Assembly: GCF_014200175.1 (NCBI RefSeq)
Contig: NZ_JACHBD010000028.1
Location: 1 to 32,926 of the forward strand
Source: Rhizobium lentis
Lineage (GTDB): Bacteria; Pseudomonadota; Alphaproteobacteria; Rhizobiales; Rhizobiaceae
Direction of reading: 5' to 3'
Length of the DNA stretch: 32,926 nt
The position numbers and the translations under genes are program-made. Numbering within the stretch: position 1 is the first letter of the stretch; each line of letters opens with the position of its first letter. Positions 1-7,978 of this stretch are shown piece after piece. Below the pieces are notes generated by a model that saw only the letters and a list, made by a program, of their open reading frames with translations, made no database searches and was not told where the DNA came from.

Positions 1-227
1 TCCGCACGCTTATTCTCAGCCATACTGAGGTCCAGTGCCTGTCGCAACTGACCCGCTGACAGGTCCGGGTCTGCACTTAAAAGATCAATGGCGGCCGCAT
101 ATGCGGCTTCTGCGCAACTCCCGCCTGCATCGATAGAGTTCGCATCGCACCAGTCGGCTATTACCTTGGCGAGCATCTCTATGTGCCGTTCGGATAGTTC
201 CGGAAGATTTAAGAGGTTCAGAGACAT
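1..227 (-). CDS. hypothetical protein, 3' end outside window
   Basis: An open frame begins at an ATG at 227 and runs off the left edge without a stop (75 codons visible). The peptide starts MSLNLLNLPELSERHIEM and is acidic, mostly helical in character and Ala/Leu rich, with a Cys pair about residues 28 and 38. Composition and codon choice look coding, but I do not recognise a family. The ribosome-binding site is weak (a GGGG run about 8-12 bases upstream of the ATG). No neighbour inside the window points to a function, so none is assigned. Confidence 0.5.
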   Translation of the reverse strand, partial: MSLNLLNLPELSERHIEMLAKVIADWCDANSIDAGGSCAEAAYAAAIDLLSADPDLSAGQLRQALDLSMAENKRA

Positions 228-347
228 TATTGTGGCCCCACCTAAGGCAAGAGCACGTCTTATCGCCCAATCGGCCTCGCCCTGGTAAGATCGCCGACTG
301 GAGTACTATACGCTAAATATGGCACGAGCAGAAGGACGAGGTCCAGT

Positions 348-662
348 ATGGCTCAAGGGCAAAGACGCGTAGGGATGCCCGTGTCACACGACCTGCGCCG
401 TTGGTTGGACGGAGCGACGGAAATTCTGGCAAATGCTTGGTGGCAGTTGCTACCTAATTGCGGAGATATTGCTCATGCCGCAGATTTCTTCGGAAGGCCC
501 AAGACGCTTCGATTGCCTCTCCCCTTCCAGTACGTAAACGTTGCAAGAATCCGGCATCATGGAGCAAGTGCCACAAAGCATCGACGTGTCCCTTCAAATT
601 GTCACGGCGACAACAAGCGAATTGACTGCTTGGTCAATCAGCGGCTGTCTGGGAGCAAATGA
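348..662 (+). CDS. doubtful hypothetical ORF upstream of phzF-like gene
   Basis: A 104-codon frame with a GAGG-type ribosome-binding site before its ATG ends 12 bases before the PhzF-like start, which is operon-like spacing. Against it, third-position GC is clearly lower than in the neighbouring genes, the peptide is rich in His, Arg and Trp without recognisable motifs, and no family comes to mind. It could be a decayed gene or chance. The rest of 228-674 holds no other gene I can support. Confidence 0.2.
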   Translation: MAQGQRRVGMPVSHDLRRWLDGATEILANAWWQLLPNCGDIAHAADFFGRPKTLRLPLPFQYVNVARIRHHGASATKHRRVPSNCHGDNKRIDCLVNQRLSGSK

Positions 663-674
663 ACGGAGACCTTA

Positions 675-1460
675 ATGTTGGTACAGATTTTCCAGGTAGA
701 CGCCTTCACGCGGCGGCGCTTTGGCGGCAATCCGGCTGCCGTGATGATCCTCGAAAGCTTCCTCGATGATGCGCGTCTGCAGGACATCGCCGCCGAGAAT
801 AATCTCGCAGAGACCGCATTCCTGGTTCGTGACGGCGCGGACTATCGTTTGCGTTGGTTCACGCCGACCGTTGAGGTGCCTCTATGCGGCCATGCCACGC
901 TCGCAAGCGCTGCCGTGGTTCTTGAGCGGCTTGAGCCGGGTCGGGAGGTTGTAACCTTCCATTCCGCGAGCGGCCCGCTCGTCGTTTCCCGTTCGGGGTA
1001 CAGCTACGTCATGGACTTTCCGGCTCGACCCATGCTCACCACTTCCACGCCCGAGGCGCTGACCGCCGCGATCGGGCAGAACCCGACCGAGACTTTGGTG
1101 GATCAGCATAACTATCTCGCGGTCCTTGAAACTGCCGAACAGGTTCGGAAACTGGCCCCGGATCTCGGGGTAGTCACCCTGCTTGGTCGGGCTGGCCTGA
1201 TTGTCACCGCACCGGGCGACGATGGTTATGACTGCGTCAGCCGCTATTTCGCCCCCGCCAAAGGCATTCCTGAAGATCCGGTCACGGGCGGAGCGCATTG
1301 CGCGCTCACGCCCTACTGGGCGAGCCGGCTCGGCAAAACCAGCCTACGCGCATTCCAGGCCTCCGCGCGTGGTGGTGAGCTACGTTGCCGTGCTTTCGGC
1401 GAGCGCGTCGAGCTTGAGGGTTCTTGCGTCTTCTACCTCGAAGGCCAGGCAGAAATCTGA
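675..1460 (+). CDS. PhzF family isomerase-like protein
   Basis: 261 residues, the normal length for the PhzF/YddE (diaminopimelate-epimerase fold) family. The N-terminus FQVDAFTRRRFGGNPAAV is diagnostic, and the conserved NNLAETAFL block supplies the family's catalytic Glu (Glu46 here). A second-half motif, EDPVTGGAHC, and the PLCGHATLAS block near residue 70 are also present. PhzF itself isomerises a dihydro-hydroxyanthranilate in phenazine synthesis. No other phenazine genes are nearby, so the substrate here is unknown and the name should stay at family level. The ATG at 675 has GGAGAC seven bases upstream. The protein should be cytosolic. The final codons overlap a minus-strand ORF at 1380-1592. 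Confidence 0.9.
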   Translation: MLVQIFQVDAFTRRRFGGNPAAVMILESFLDDARLQDIAAENNLAETAFLVRDGADYRLRWFTPTVEVPLCGHATLASAAVVLERLEPGREVVTFHSASGPLVVSRSGYSYVMDFPARPMLTTSTPEALTAAIGQNPTETLVDQHNYLAVLETAEQVRKLAPDLGVVTLLGRAGLIVTAPGDDGYDCVSRYFAPAKGIPEDPVTGGAHCALTPYWASRLGKTSLRAFQASARGGELRCRAFGERVELEGSCVFYLEGQAEI

Positions 1461-1592
1461 TGCGGCCATCCGGACCGCTAGAGTTTTCAGCAGCGCCGAC
1501 ATAGTTGAGTGCCACGGTAGCATCAGCCCTTCGCTTGGATCTTGCGGCAACTGCTCCATAATGTCGCGAAAACGCATGCTCAGCGATTGCAT
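1380..1592 (-). CDS. possible small hypothetical protein, antisense to the phzF-like 3' end
   Basis: A 70-codon frame whose peptide reads like a folded protein (DIMEQLPQDPSEGLMLPWHS early, AFEVEDARTLKLDALAE late). It overlaps the last 80 bases of the convergent PhzF-like gene, and the frame is closed by a stop about seven codons before its ATG. I see no family and no strong ribosome-binding site. It may be the surviving 3' part of a longer gene. Confidence 0.25.
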   Translation of the reverse strand: MQSLSMRFRDIMEQLPQDPSEGLMLPWHSTMSALLKTLAVRMAASDFCLAFEVEDARTLKLDALAESTAT

Positions 1593-2038
1593 CCACGTTT
1601 CGAATCGCGGCTACGCGAGCCCGAACTTCCGGGGCTTGCGAAGCGTGCACGAAGCCGTGTGTCCGAAGTTCATCACCACGGCGATGGTTGTCGAACACAC
1701 CTTTGGGCTGGCTTCCTGGCGGAATGAAAGGCAACTTCGTTGGCCGTTGGTGGCGATCGATCATTCGTCGGTCGCAGGACGGTCGATTTGCCTGGGTCTT
1801 CGTCGAGGAGCGTCTCGCTAGCGGTACGGGCAGTCGACCATTGACCCTCGGCTTGAACCCTTTGCAACACTACGTTTTTAGGTCCTTGCCGCCCTCGCGT
1901 TCTAAATGTTCTCCTCATCATGTTGTACATCGCTCTCTACGGCATCTGTGAAGAGTGCCTGTCTCCTTAGATTCGCATCGTCGTGGAACCGAACCAATGT
2001 TCACGCTTTGATTCGCTGCATGTCAGGAGAGTCTCGTT
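1593..2038. other. intergenic, no supported gene
   Basis: Several frames stay open on both strands because of high GC, but none has a convincing start, motif or codon pattern. The stretch ends in the AGGAGA ribosome-binding site of the DUF982 gene (about 2026-2031). Confidence 0.5.
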
Positions 2039-2335
2039 ATGAACAACTCCCAACACAAGGTTCCTATCCGTCCGCTTCACGTTGAGATCGAGGGTCTTGC
2101 GCGGTACCGCCAGGCGCATACCGTTGACCAGCTAGCGAGCCTTCTCTTGAGCGTGAGCTGGCCGCCCGGCGGTAAGCAGTCGTACGAATTTCACAATGCG
2201 CTCGCAACGTCGCTCGACGCCATGGAACTCTACCTCGATCCCGAGGTCGCCCGCGACGCGTTCGTGAAAGCGGCTCATGCCGCGGGGATGCACGTCCTCC
2301 CGGACGACATGGTCGAAATGAAAATGACAGGCTGA
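2039..2335 (+). CDS. DUF982 domain-containing protein
   Basis: 98 residues, typical of the DUF982 family found mostly in Rhizobiales. Matching blocks are a WPP segment near residue 40, ALATSLDAMELYLDPEVARD (residues 55-74) and FVKAAHAAGMHVLPD after it, which follow the family pattern of a short beta segment plus two helices. The function of the family is unknown. The ATG has a good AGGAGA site eight bases upstream. There is no signal peptide or membrane segment, and it appears to be transcribed alone. Confidence 0.8.
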   Translation: MNNSQHKVPIRPLHVEIEGLARYRQAHTVDQLASLLLSVSWPPGGKQSYEFHNALATSLDAMELYLDPEVARDAFVKAAHAAGMHVLPDDMVEMKMTG

Positions 2336-2693
2336 CGAAAAAAAGCCCGTCGGAGCGGAGCTTGCTGAGTTCTCATGCTGCACCCGGTAAGAGCCTGGGC
2401 GGCCGAGTTGGGAAGCGATCGGCCTTGTTACGCTGACCTGCGTGAATCACAGCCTGCGATACCAGGAGGATGACGGCACAAACTAGGTGCGATCGACATC
2501 CACAATCACGATCGAATGACTATTTTTTTCGGTGGACGCTAGCCGACCTGTTTCAGAATGGTGGCGACCAAGCGGGCGTCATCCGTCGGCTTTCCCAGGT
2601 TGGTCGCCTCGCCGTGACGAGAAGAGACGATAACTAGCGGAACTCGTAGCGCTTTCGCGCATTATTGCGGCACCGAAAACCTCTGGGTGGCCG
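2336..2693. other. intergenic, no supported gene
   Basis: Starts with an A-run just after the DUF982 stop and contains a T-run near 2523-2530. I see no gene, convincing hairpin or -35/-10 pair. It should carry the Nramp-like gene's promoter, which is not obvious by eye. Confidence 0.4.
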
Positions 2694-3961
2694 ATGGACG
2701 CGCCGACACCTCTTCGTGCGAAGACCCCGAACTTCCTCAAGGCCCTTGGGCCTGGTCTCGTGACCGGAGCCGCCGATGACGATCCGAGCGGCATCGCGAC
2801 CTACAGTCAGGTCGGCGCCCAGTTCGGCTACAGTCTCGGCTGGACGATGTTGTTCAGTTATCCCTTGATGACGGCCGTTCAAGGATTGAGCGCGGGCATC
2901 GGCGCGGTGTCGGGCAGGGGGCTCGCCAAGAACCTGAAGCTCCATTACCACCCATGGCTCGCTTACGCCGCAATGGCGCTTCTGTTTGCCGCCAACTTCG
3001 TCAACATCGGTGCGGATCTCGCCGCCATGGGTGCCGCTGTCCGCCTCCTCATCGGTGGTCCAGAAGTCGCCTACGCCCTCTTGTTTGCATAGTCTGCGCC
3101 GCCGTCCAGGTTGTCGTGCCTTATCCGGCCTACGTCTCCGTCCTGAAATGGCTGACCTTGTCGCTCTTTGCTTATGTCGCCGTCGTCCTCGTGGCGGGCG
3201 TAGCGTGGGGTGAGGCCCTCAGCGCGATTGTAATGCCGACCATTGCCTTCACCGGTGACTATTTCACCGCGATCGTCGCGATACTCGGCACAACGATAAG
3301 CCCTTATCTGTTCTTCTGGCAGGCAGGAGAAGAGGTTGAGGAACTGAGGCGTAGAAAGCTTGCGCGCCTCCGGCGAAACCCAGACGAGGCAGGACCTGAA
3401 CTTGGCCGCATTCGCATGGACACGCTCGTCGGTATGGGCTTCTCCAATCTCGTGGCGCTCTGTATCGTTATGGCAGCCGCCGCCACTCTTCATTTGAACG
3501 GCATTGACAAGATTGAAACCTCCGCCCAGGCAGCCGAGGCCCTTAAGCCTGTGGCTGGCGAATTCGCTTTCGCGGTGTTCGCCGTGGGTATAATTGGAAC
3601 CGGGTTGCTCGCCGTTCCCGTTCTCGCGGGGTCAGCCGCCTATGCTGTCGCCGAAAGCTTTGGATGGCCCGAGGGGTTGGAAAAGAAGTTTCGGGAAGCC
3701 AAGGCCTTTTATGCAACAATCGTGGTCGCGACGATCGCAAGTGTCGCGGTTATCATGCTGGGGCTTGACCCTGTGCAGGCCCTGTACTGGAGCGCGGTCA
3801 TGAACGGGGTCCTCGCCACTCCTATCATCATCCTGATGGTGATGATGGCGAGAAACCCGGCCATCATGGGCGGGCTGAAAGCGCCGCGCTGGATGATATT
3901 TATCAGCAGCTTCACCGCGCTTGTGATGGGGCTGAGCACCATTGGCATGTTCGTGTTCTGA
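2694..3961 (+). pseudogene. Nramp-family metal transporter, one frameshift
   Basis: Two frames together give about 422 residues of an Nramp-fold transporter with about eleven hydrophobic segments. The first frame (2694-3092) has the TM1 block ending DDDPSGIATYSQ and runs to a TAG; the second takes over near 3085 and ends at 3961. Adding one base near 3086-3092 (Phe-Ala then Ile-Val-Cys-Ala) restores one frame, so a single-base deletion or a sequencing error is the simplest reading. Canonical Nramp proteins carry DPGN in TM1 and a Met-Pro-His motif in TM6. Here TM1 has DPSG, and the TM6 segment reads GTTISPYLFFWQ without the metal-binding Met, so selectivity for Mn/Fe should not be assumed. 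The start ATG has only a weak upstream site. Confidence 0.85.
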
Positions 3962-4511
3962 ACCGTGGCCATGCGGGTTTTCAGCCTTCGGGCTGCGATG
4001 TGGTTGAGTAAGGCAACGACCGCGGCCGAAGGCTTGAGGACCAAGTAAGTCTCAGCTCTAGTACCACTGATCCGCGACAGTCTTGACGCACATCGCATTA
4101 TCCGCATTTTCGATGCCTTGCCGAAAATGGCAGGCTTGGTCTCGGTAGGCCCAAGCCCTTTCTACACGGAAAGCTCTGTTCCTCCACATCGACACGTTGA
4201 AGGTGAGGGCACGGAATATCCACTAATGGGAAAGAGGGAACCAGGAACTCGCCGAGGCGGCGAGGAAGAATACCAATGTCAGTTTCTTTCGAGCTTATCG
4301 TTGCCACCGACGTCCGTGCCCCCGCTCGACAATCCGCCCCCGGATCCTGATCGCATTCCTGGCGGAGAGCCTCTTCCTGATCCTGAACCTGATGAAAGCG
4401 CCGCACCGGGGAGCGCCCTCCCATCCCGGACGACTGCGCACGTTCGACAGAGGGGGTCGTCGCGGCGCGGTCATCGATACGGGTATGAATGGTGAAAGTC
4501 AGCGGCATGTA
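3962..4511. other. intergenic, no supported gene
   Basis: No confident gene. A plus-strand frame at 4118-4495 encodes a Pro/Asp-rich stretch (PPLDNPPPDPDRIPGGEPLP), and an ATG at 4276 with GAGGAAG upstream opens a 24-codon frame that soon stops. Both could be relics of one small gene but cannot be joined with confidence. The right end is the inferred boundary of the IS1111-type element. Confidence 0.35.
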
Positions 4512-4525
4512 TGGACGGCCTCCGC
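4512..4525 (+). repeat. terminal inverted repeat of IS1111-type element (3' side)
   Basis: TGGACGGCCTCCGC, perfect inverted match to 5843-5856. It marks the transposase-downstream end of the element. Confidence 0.7.
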
Positions 4526-4757
4526 GTGGCAAGGGGCAGTTTGGTGTTTCCGGCAGATTGGTCGGGTGCAGGCATGTATACGGCCTTTGATTGCGGCGCG
4601 TTCATGCCGCTGGCCCTGATGTAGTCCGCTGATCGGATCCCAGACAGGTCAACGCGCTTTCAAGCGGCACCCACTGATCGGGTTTGTCCGATCCCGGCTC
4701 GACCGTTCGCCATCACGCCATCAGCACCTCACCAATTTCTGCATTCTCTGTGAGCAT

Positions 4758-5783
4758 TCAAAGGGCGGCGGTCGCCTCAAAGCGCCTGCCCGTCGTCATC
4801 AACGCCCAGACGATCCGCGCCATCTTGTTGGCCAAAGCAACAGCGACGACGTTGTACGGCTTCTTCACCAGAAGTTCGGCGGCCCAACGCGTCGGTGCAA
4901 CTTTAGCTTTGCCGCTGAAACGAAGCACCGCGTGCGCGCCCACAACGAGAAGCCGGCGGAGATAGGGATCGCCTTGTTTGCTGATCCTTCCGAGGCGGTC
5001 CTTGCCACCCGATGAGTTCTGCCGCGGCACCAGGCCTAGCCATGCCGCCAATTGTCGGCCGGATTTGAAGAGCGACGCGTCGGTCACCGTCGCGGCAATT
5101 GCGCTGGCAGTGATCGGGCCAATTCCAGGGATCGTCTCAAGGCGGCGGCTCAGTTCGTTCGAGCGATGCCAAGCATGAATTTGGCGATCCAGCTTGCTGA
5201 CCTTCTCGTGCACCTCCCGCAACTGCCCGATCAGCGGAAGAAGCGCGGACCGCGCAAGCGGCGGGATTAGATCGTGATCATCGTCGTCGACCAACGCGAT
5301 CAGCTTTCCGACGCCGGCAATGCCCTGTCGCGTTACGATGCCGAACTCCGCCAAGTGGCCACGCAAGGCGTTCACCAGCATTGTCCGCTGCCGGATCAAA
5401 AGCTCGCGGACCCGATGCAGCATCAGCACACCCTGTTGCTCCTCGCTCTTCACTGGAACGAAGCGCATCGTCGGCCGCGTCACCGCCTCGCAAATCGCCT
5501 CGGCATCTGTCGCGTCGTTCTTCTGCCGCTTCACGTATGGCTTGACGTAAGACGCCGGCATCAGCCGAACCTCGTGACCCAGCGCCATAAGAACCCGAGC
5601 CCAGTGGTGTCCAGTCGCGCATGCCTCGATTCCGATCAGGCATGGCGGCAATGCCTTGAAGAATCCAACGACATCGTCGCGGCGCAGCTTGCGGCGGCTC
5701 ACCGTCGCGCCGGCACCATTAATCCCGTGAACCTGAAATACATGCTTGGCGATATCCAGACCAATTGTGGTAATCTTCTCCAT
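4758..5783 (-). CDS. IS110-family transposase (IS1111 type), intact
   Basis: 341 residues from the ATG at 5783, chosen because GGGAGAGCC lies just upstream; an in-frame ATG 12 codons earlier has no such site. The N-terminal RuvC-like DEDD domain has Asp10 (GLDIAK), Glu53 (GIEACATG) and Asp90/Asp93 (KNDATDAEA). The C-terminal transposase_20 part has the helix-hairpin-helix IPGIGPITASAIA near residue 218 and the QNSSGGK block, where Ser257 or Ser258 should be the catalytic serine. All expected catalytic residues are present, so the enzyme may be active. A truncated relative lies at 10229-10600. Confidence 0.92.
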   Translation of the reverse strand: MEKITTIGLDIAKHVFQVHGINGAGATVSRRKLRRDDVVGFFKALPPCLIGIEACATGHHWARVLMALGHEVRLMPASYVKPYVKRQKNDATDAEAICEAVTRPTMRFVPVKSEEQQGVLMLHRVRELLIRQRTMLVNALRGHLAEFGIVTRQGIAGVGKLIALVDDDDHDLIPPLARSALLPLIGQLREVHEKVSKLDRQIHAWHRSNELSRRLETIPGIGPITASAIAATVTDASLFKSGRQLAAWLGLVPRQNSSGGKDRLGRISKQGDPYLRRLLVVGAHAVLRFSGKAKVAPTRWAAELLVKKPYNVVAVALANKMARIVWALMTTGRRFEATAAL

Positions 5784-5842
5784 GGACGGCTCTCCCTTAT
5801 GTGACTTCGACAGCCACACTTTGGCACATTGCGATGCCGGGA

Positions 5843-5856
5843 GCGGAGGCCGTCCA
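5843..5856 (-). repeat. terminal inverted repeat of IS1111-type element (5' side)
   Basis: Minus strand reads TGGACGGCCTCCGC, identical to plus 4512-4525. It lies about 60 bases upstream of the transposase start. The related fragment at 10229-10600 has a similar sequence (TATGGACGCCCCCTTCCGCC on the minus strand, about 10640-10660) at the equivalent place. Confidence 0.7.
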
Positions 5857-5964
5857 CCACATCAGGTCACCAGGACACGGGCGACGTAATCCCGGCCGTT
5901 CTGGAAGTTGGACGGCACGTTGCCCACCTTGGCAGCGACATCCAAGGAGCGCCTCCGGTCGAGG
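5857..5964 (-). pseudogene. short coding-like tail between two IS ends
   Basis: The minus strand reads an open tail ending at 5862, with peptide LDVAAKVGNVPSNFQNGRDY followed by VARVLVT and a stop. It sits exactly between the inferred end of the IS1111-type element and the end of the IS3-family remnant (TGACAGGG at 5965), so it looks like a scrap of host gene. I do not recognise the protein. Confidence 0.3.
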
Positions 5965-6282
5965 TGACAGGGATGACTTTCGCATGCGGCTGATCATCCG
6001 GCGACGATTAGAGCCCCGGCGGTTTTGAATACGCCAAGTGGCGCGGTGGGAGCAATCCGCGGAAACGCGAAGCTTTCGTCTTGCGCAGCGTTGGAGCCGG
6101 TTGCGGCGATGGACCCGGCATAGTAGTGCGGCCGGAAATGGTTGTAATCGTCCGCCCATTCAGCAATGGCGCTTCGGGCATGCTCGAGGCTGAAGAACAG
6201 GCGTTCGTTGAAGCAGCTCGTCGCGCAAGCGGCCATTGAAGGACCCGACATACCCGTTCTGCATCGGCTTTCCCGGCGCGAT
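5965..6282 (-). pseudogene. IS3-family transposase (orfB) 3' remnant, copy 1
   Basis: The sequence matches the C-terminal third of the orfB copy at 26281-28155, including the SAIAEWADDYN block and the GSNAAQDESFAF tail, and it ends at the equivalent stop. It is dead: the catalytic Glu of the DDE triad, within NGYVESFNGR in copy 2, reads GYVGSF here. There is also a frameshift after DELL and an in-frame loss of about nine residues after FRPH. The terminal TGAC at 5965 matches the IS end of copy 2. Copy 1 keeps the uninterrupted 3' sequence GVFKTAGALIVAG, which shows what copy 2 looked like before the nested insertion. Confidence 0.8.
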
Positions 6283-6523
6283 AAAAATCGTAAATGCAGC
6301 CGGGTGAGGGACCTAAAGGAGAGTGGATTTTTCCGACACTGCTGGGAGGTTTGAGCGCATAGTTTCCCATTGTGGCAATTTGATCCCCGGCATGGCCGCT
6401 GGCATCATGTACAAGCTGATGGACATGACGCGGCCGATCGACGCTGCTAACCCACCTTAAGGAAGTGAATCTAGCCGAAATGAAGCACAATGAACTCGCT
6501 ACAAGCACGCAACTATTGCAATA

Positions 6524-6719
6524 ATGCGGGTATCCGGCCAAGGCACAAATTCGGCGCAGGTGGGAGACTATGGCTGGGGCGGCGCGGCAGGCACCTTCTT
6601 CTGGGTAAGCCCGGTCGACGACATGGTTGTCATTCTCTTCACGCAACTGCTGCCTTCAAGCGCCATTCCTGTGCGCAAAGAGCTGCGGGCACTCGTCCAT
6701 GGTGCGTTGACAGGGGCCC
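6524..6719 (+). pseudogene. beta-lactamase-fold serine hydrolase, C-terminal remnant
   Basis: The frame encodes VGDYGWGGAAGTFFWVSP followed by DDMVVILFTQLLPSS and PVRKELRALVHGAL. This is the standard C-terminal end of class C beta-lactamase/esterase-type serine hydrolases (PF00144), including the GWGGAAGT block near the family's third active-site motif. Only about 60 of the usual 350-420 residues remain; the catalytic SxxK and YxN motifs are missing. The 240 bases upstream, back to the IS remnant, hold no recognisable part of the gene. Confidence 0.75.
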
Positions 6720-6917
6720 GAAGAGCTGCTGCCCATACAAGAAGCGAAAGAAGCATTAGCGCGACGATGCCGCGAAAGCTCGCGCTACGAATCCGTCAGG
6801 CTCTTCACCAGCTATTCCGCGCAGGCGTACGCGGAACCTTTCCACGAACGTCTCGACGATGGCCGGCCGTTCTTCCACCGGGTCGGAAACAGCGCCTCAT
6901 CTGCCAACGTCGGATAA
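6711..6917 (+). other. open coding-like segment of unknown origin
   Basis: Between a TGA at 6708 and a TAA at 6915 one frame reads EELLPIQEAKEALARRCRES and continues RYESVRLFTSYSAQAYAEPF, which resembles real protein. There is no start codon with a ribosome-binding site, so it would be an internal or C-terminal fragment in a frame different from the preceding hydrolase remnant. I do not recognise the family. Confidence 0.25.
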
Positions 6918-7014
6918 ACGCTGGTCGTGATGCAATCGGTCAATCGTCAGTAAGCGAATCCACGCCACCGCTCCATCTCTGGGCCGAGAGTCCAGAGCCT
7001 GTGCTCTAGACAAT

Positions 7015-7653
7015 TTAGCGAAGCAAACCCGTGCTCCCGAACTCGTCCCAACCGTTCAACCCGATCACGGCGTCGTCAGTGTCCGGATCAGCTTGTTTGC
7101 GTTTCTCTTGTTTCTTCAGCGTACGTGTCAGCTTCGCCTGGTACGCGGCGCGCCTCCGGTTTTCTGCTTTGGCCGCCGCGTCTTCCTCGCGCCATTCATC
7201 CACGGCCCCGCGATCGAGCAGGTCCTCGACAACCCGAGGGTCGAATACATGGAAGGTGATCCGCCGCGCTCGCCCCTGAAGCCTGACGGTTCGGGTTCCA
7301 GCGCTTGGAAGACGCCCGTCCTCCAACCAACGCTTCCTTTGAGAAGCCGTTATCCCCAGGATGTCCTCAATCTCGCGGGGGATGATCGGAAGGTCAGCAA
7401 TGCCCTGGAGTGAATCCGAGATAATCGACGAGGTCACACGAAACGCGGTCTTCGAAGTTTCCGGCATGACCAGAACAAGCTCGCCCGACTGCATATCCAG
7501 TGACTTCCTGACGGCGGGAGGCAGGCGAGACCGGATTTCCTGAAGGATTCCCTTCACCCTGACGGCCGATCCGAGCGTCGCCTCCACCGGGAGCGACCAC
7601 TCTTTGATCAGCTCAGGATCGTCGCTCTTAAGTTTGGTCTTCGAGTTGGACAT
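7015..7653 (-). CDS. hypothetical protein with central HTH-like region
   Basis: 212 residues from the ATG at 7653. Residues 30-65 (VKGILQEIRSRLPPAVRKSL, then SGELVLV) resemble an AbrB-type swapped-hairpin, which is only a resemblance. Residues 92-140 (PREIEDILGITASQRKRWLE and RITFHVFDPRVVEDLL) look like an excisionase/MerR-type helix-turn-helix with a wing. Residues 155-190 are strongly charged and probably a helix or coiled coil (RRRAAYQAKLTRTLKKQEKR). Inference: a DNA-binding protein. A longer start at 7776 is possible but its N-terminal extension looks non-coding. It lies about 65 bases after a broken small gene downstream of ku; no known NHEJ partner has this architecture. Confidence 0.65.
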   Translation of the reverse strand: MSNSKTKLKSDDPELIKEWSLPVEATLGSAVRVKGILQEIRSRLPPAVRKSLDMQSGELVLVMPETSKTAFRVTSSIISDSLQGIADLPIIPREIEDILGITASQRKRWLEDGRLPSAGTRTVRLQGRARRITFHVFDPRVVEDLLDRGAVDEWREEDAAAKAENRRRAAYQAKLTRTLKKQEKRKQADPDTDDAVIGLNGWDEFGSTGLLR

Positions 7654-7717
7654 ACTGGAGCAGATGGGATTGGAAGAGGCGAGCGTCAACAGGCCGACTT
7701 TCTCGGCCGTCGCGGAA

Positions 7718-7977
7718 TCAATGCCGGGTCTCGAGCAGGGGCAGATCCTCGTTGAAATTGCCATTGCTGGCGGCATCGTAGGTGTTCACGCTCCGACCAC
7801 CGCCTCTGGTACCGAACGCCGTTAACTGCACCATGATGGCGCGTGCGCGTTCGACCGCAGCCTCCTCATCGATATAGGCGGCATCGGCCACATGGACGGA
7901 TCGCCGTCGTCTCCAAGGAAGTCGACGCGCCAACCGCCGTCCTCATGGGCAACTTTGGTGTTCGTCTGATGTATGAG
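7718..7977 (-). pseudogene. small hypothetical gene, frameshifted
   Basis: Two minus-strand frames read as one protein: HQTNTKVAHEDGGWRVDFLG and DDGDP first, then VADAAYIDEEAAVERARAIM ending GNFNEDLPLLETRH. A one-base change near 7885-7895 joins them. The codon before the His is ATA, where a start ATG may have been lost. The gene would begin directly at the ku stop codon (7979-7981), so it was probably the next cistron of the ku operon. I do not recognise the family. Confidence 0.45.
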
Positions 7978-7978
7978 G

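Larger units (their letters stand above)
4512..5856 (-). mobile_element. IS110-family (IS1111-type) insertion sequence
   Basis: A perfect 14-bp inverted repeat, TGGACGGCCTCCGC, lies at 4512-4525 on the plus strand and at 5843-5856 on the minus strand. It encloses one transposase gene. The 1.35-kb span and subterminal inverted repeats fit the IS1111 subgroup of IS110, whose true ends lie a few bases outside such repeats. The 232 bases between the transposase stop and the 4512 repeat hold no gene and are long enough for the guide (bridge/seek) RNA that this subgroup encodes in its 3' end. Upstream of the transposase, TGGACGGC (minus strand at 5849-5856) can pair with GCCGTCCA overlapping its start at 5782-5789, which may mask the ribosome-binding site. 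Confidence 0.65.

Noticed and set aside
1306..1764. 152-codon minus-strand frame
   Set aside because: Arg-rich antisense of the PhzF 3' end; no family features.
1201..1821. 206-codon plus-strand frame overlapping the PhzF-like gene
   Set aside because: Arg/Ser-rich shadow of the PhzF frame that then runs through non-coding DNA; no start signal or motif.
4098..4532. 144-codon minus-strand frame
   Set aside because: Crosses the proposed IS boundary and has no motif or ribosome-binding site.
6008..6646. 212-codon minus-strand frame
   Set aside because: Mixes out-of-frame IS3 remnant with antisense of the hydrolase remnant.
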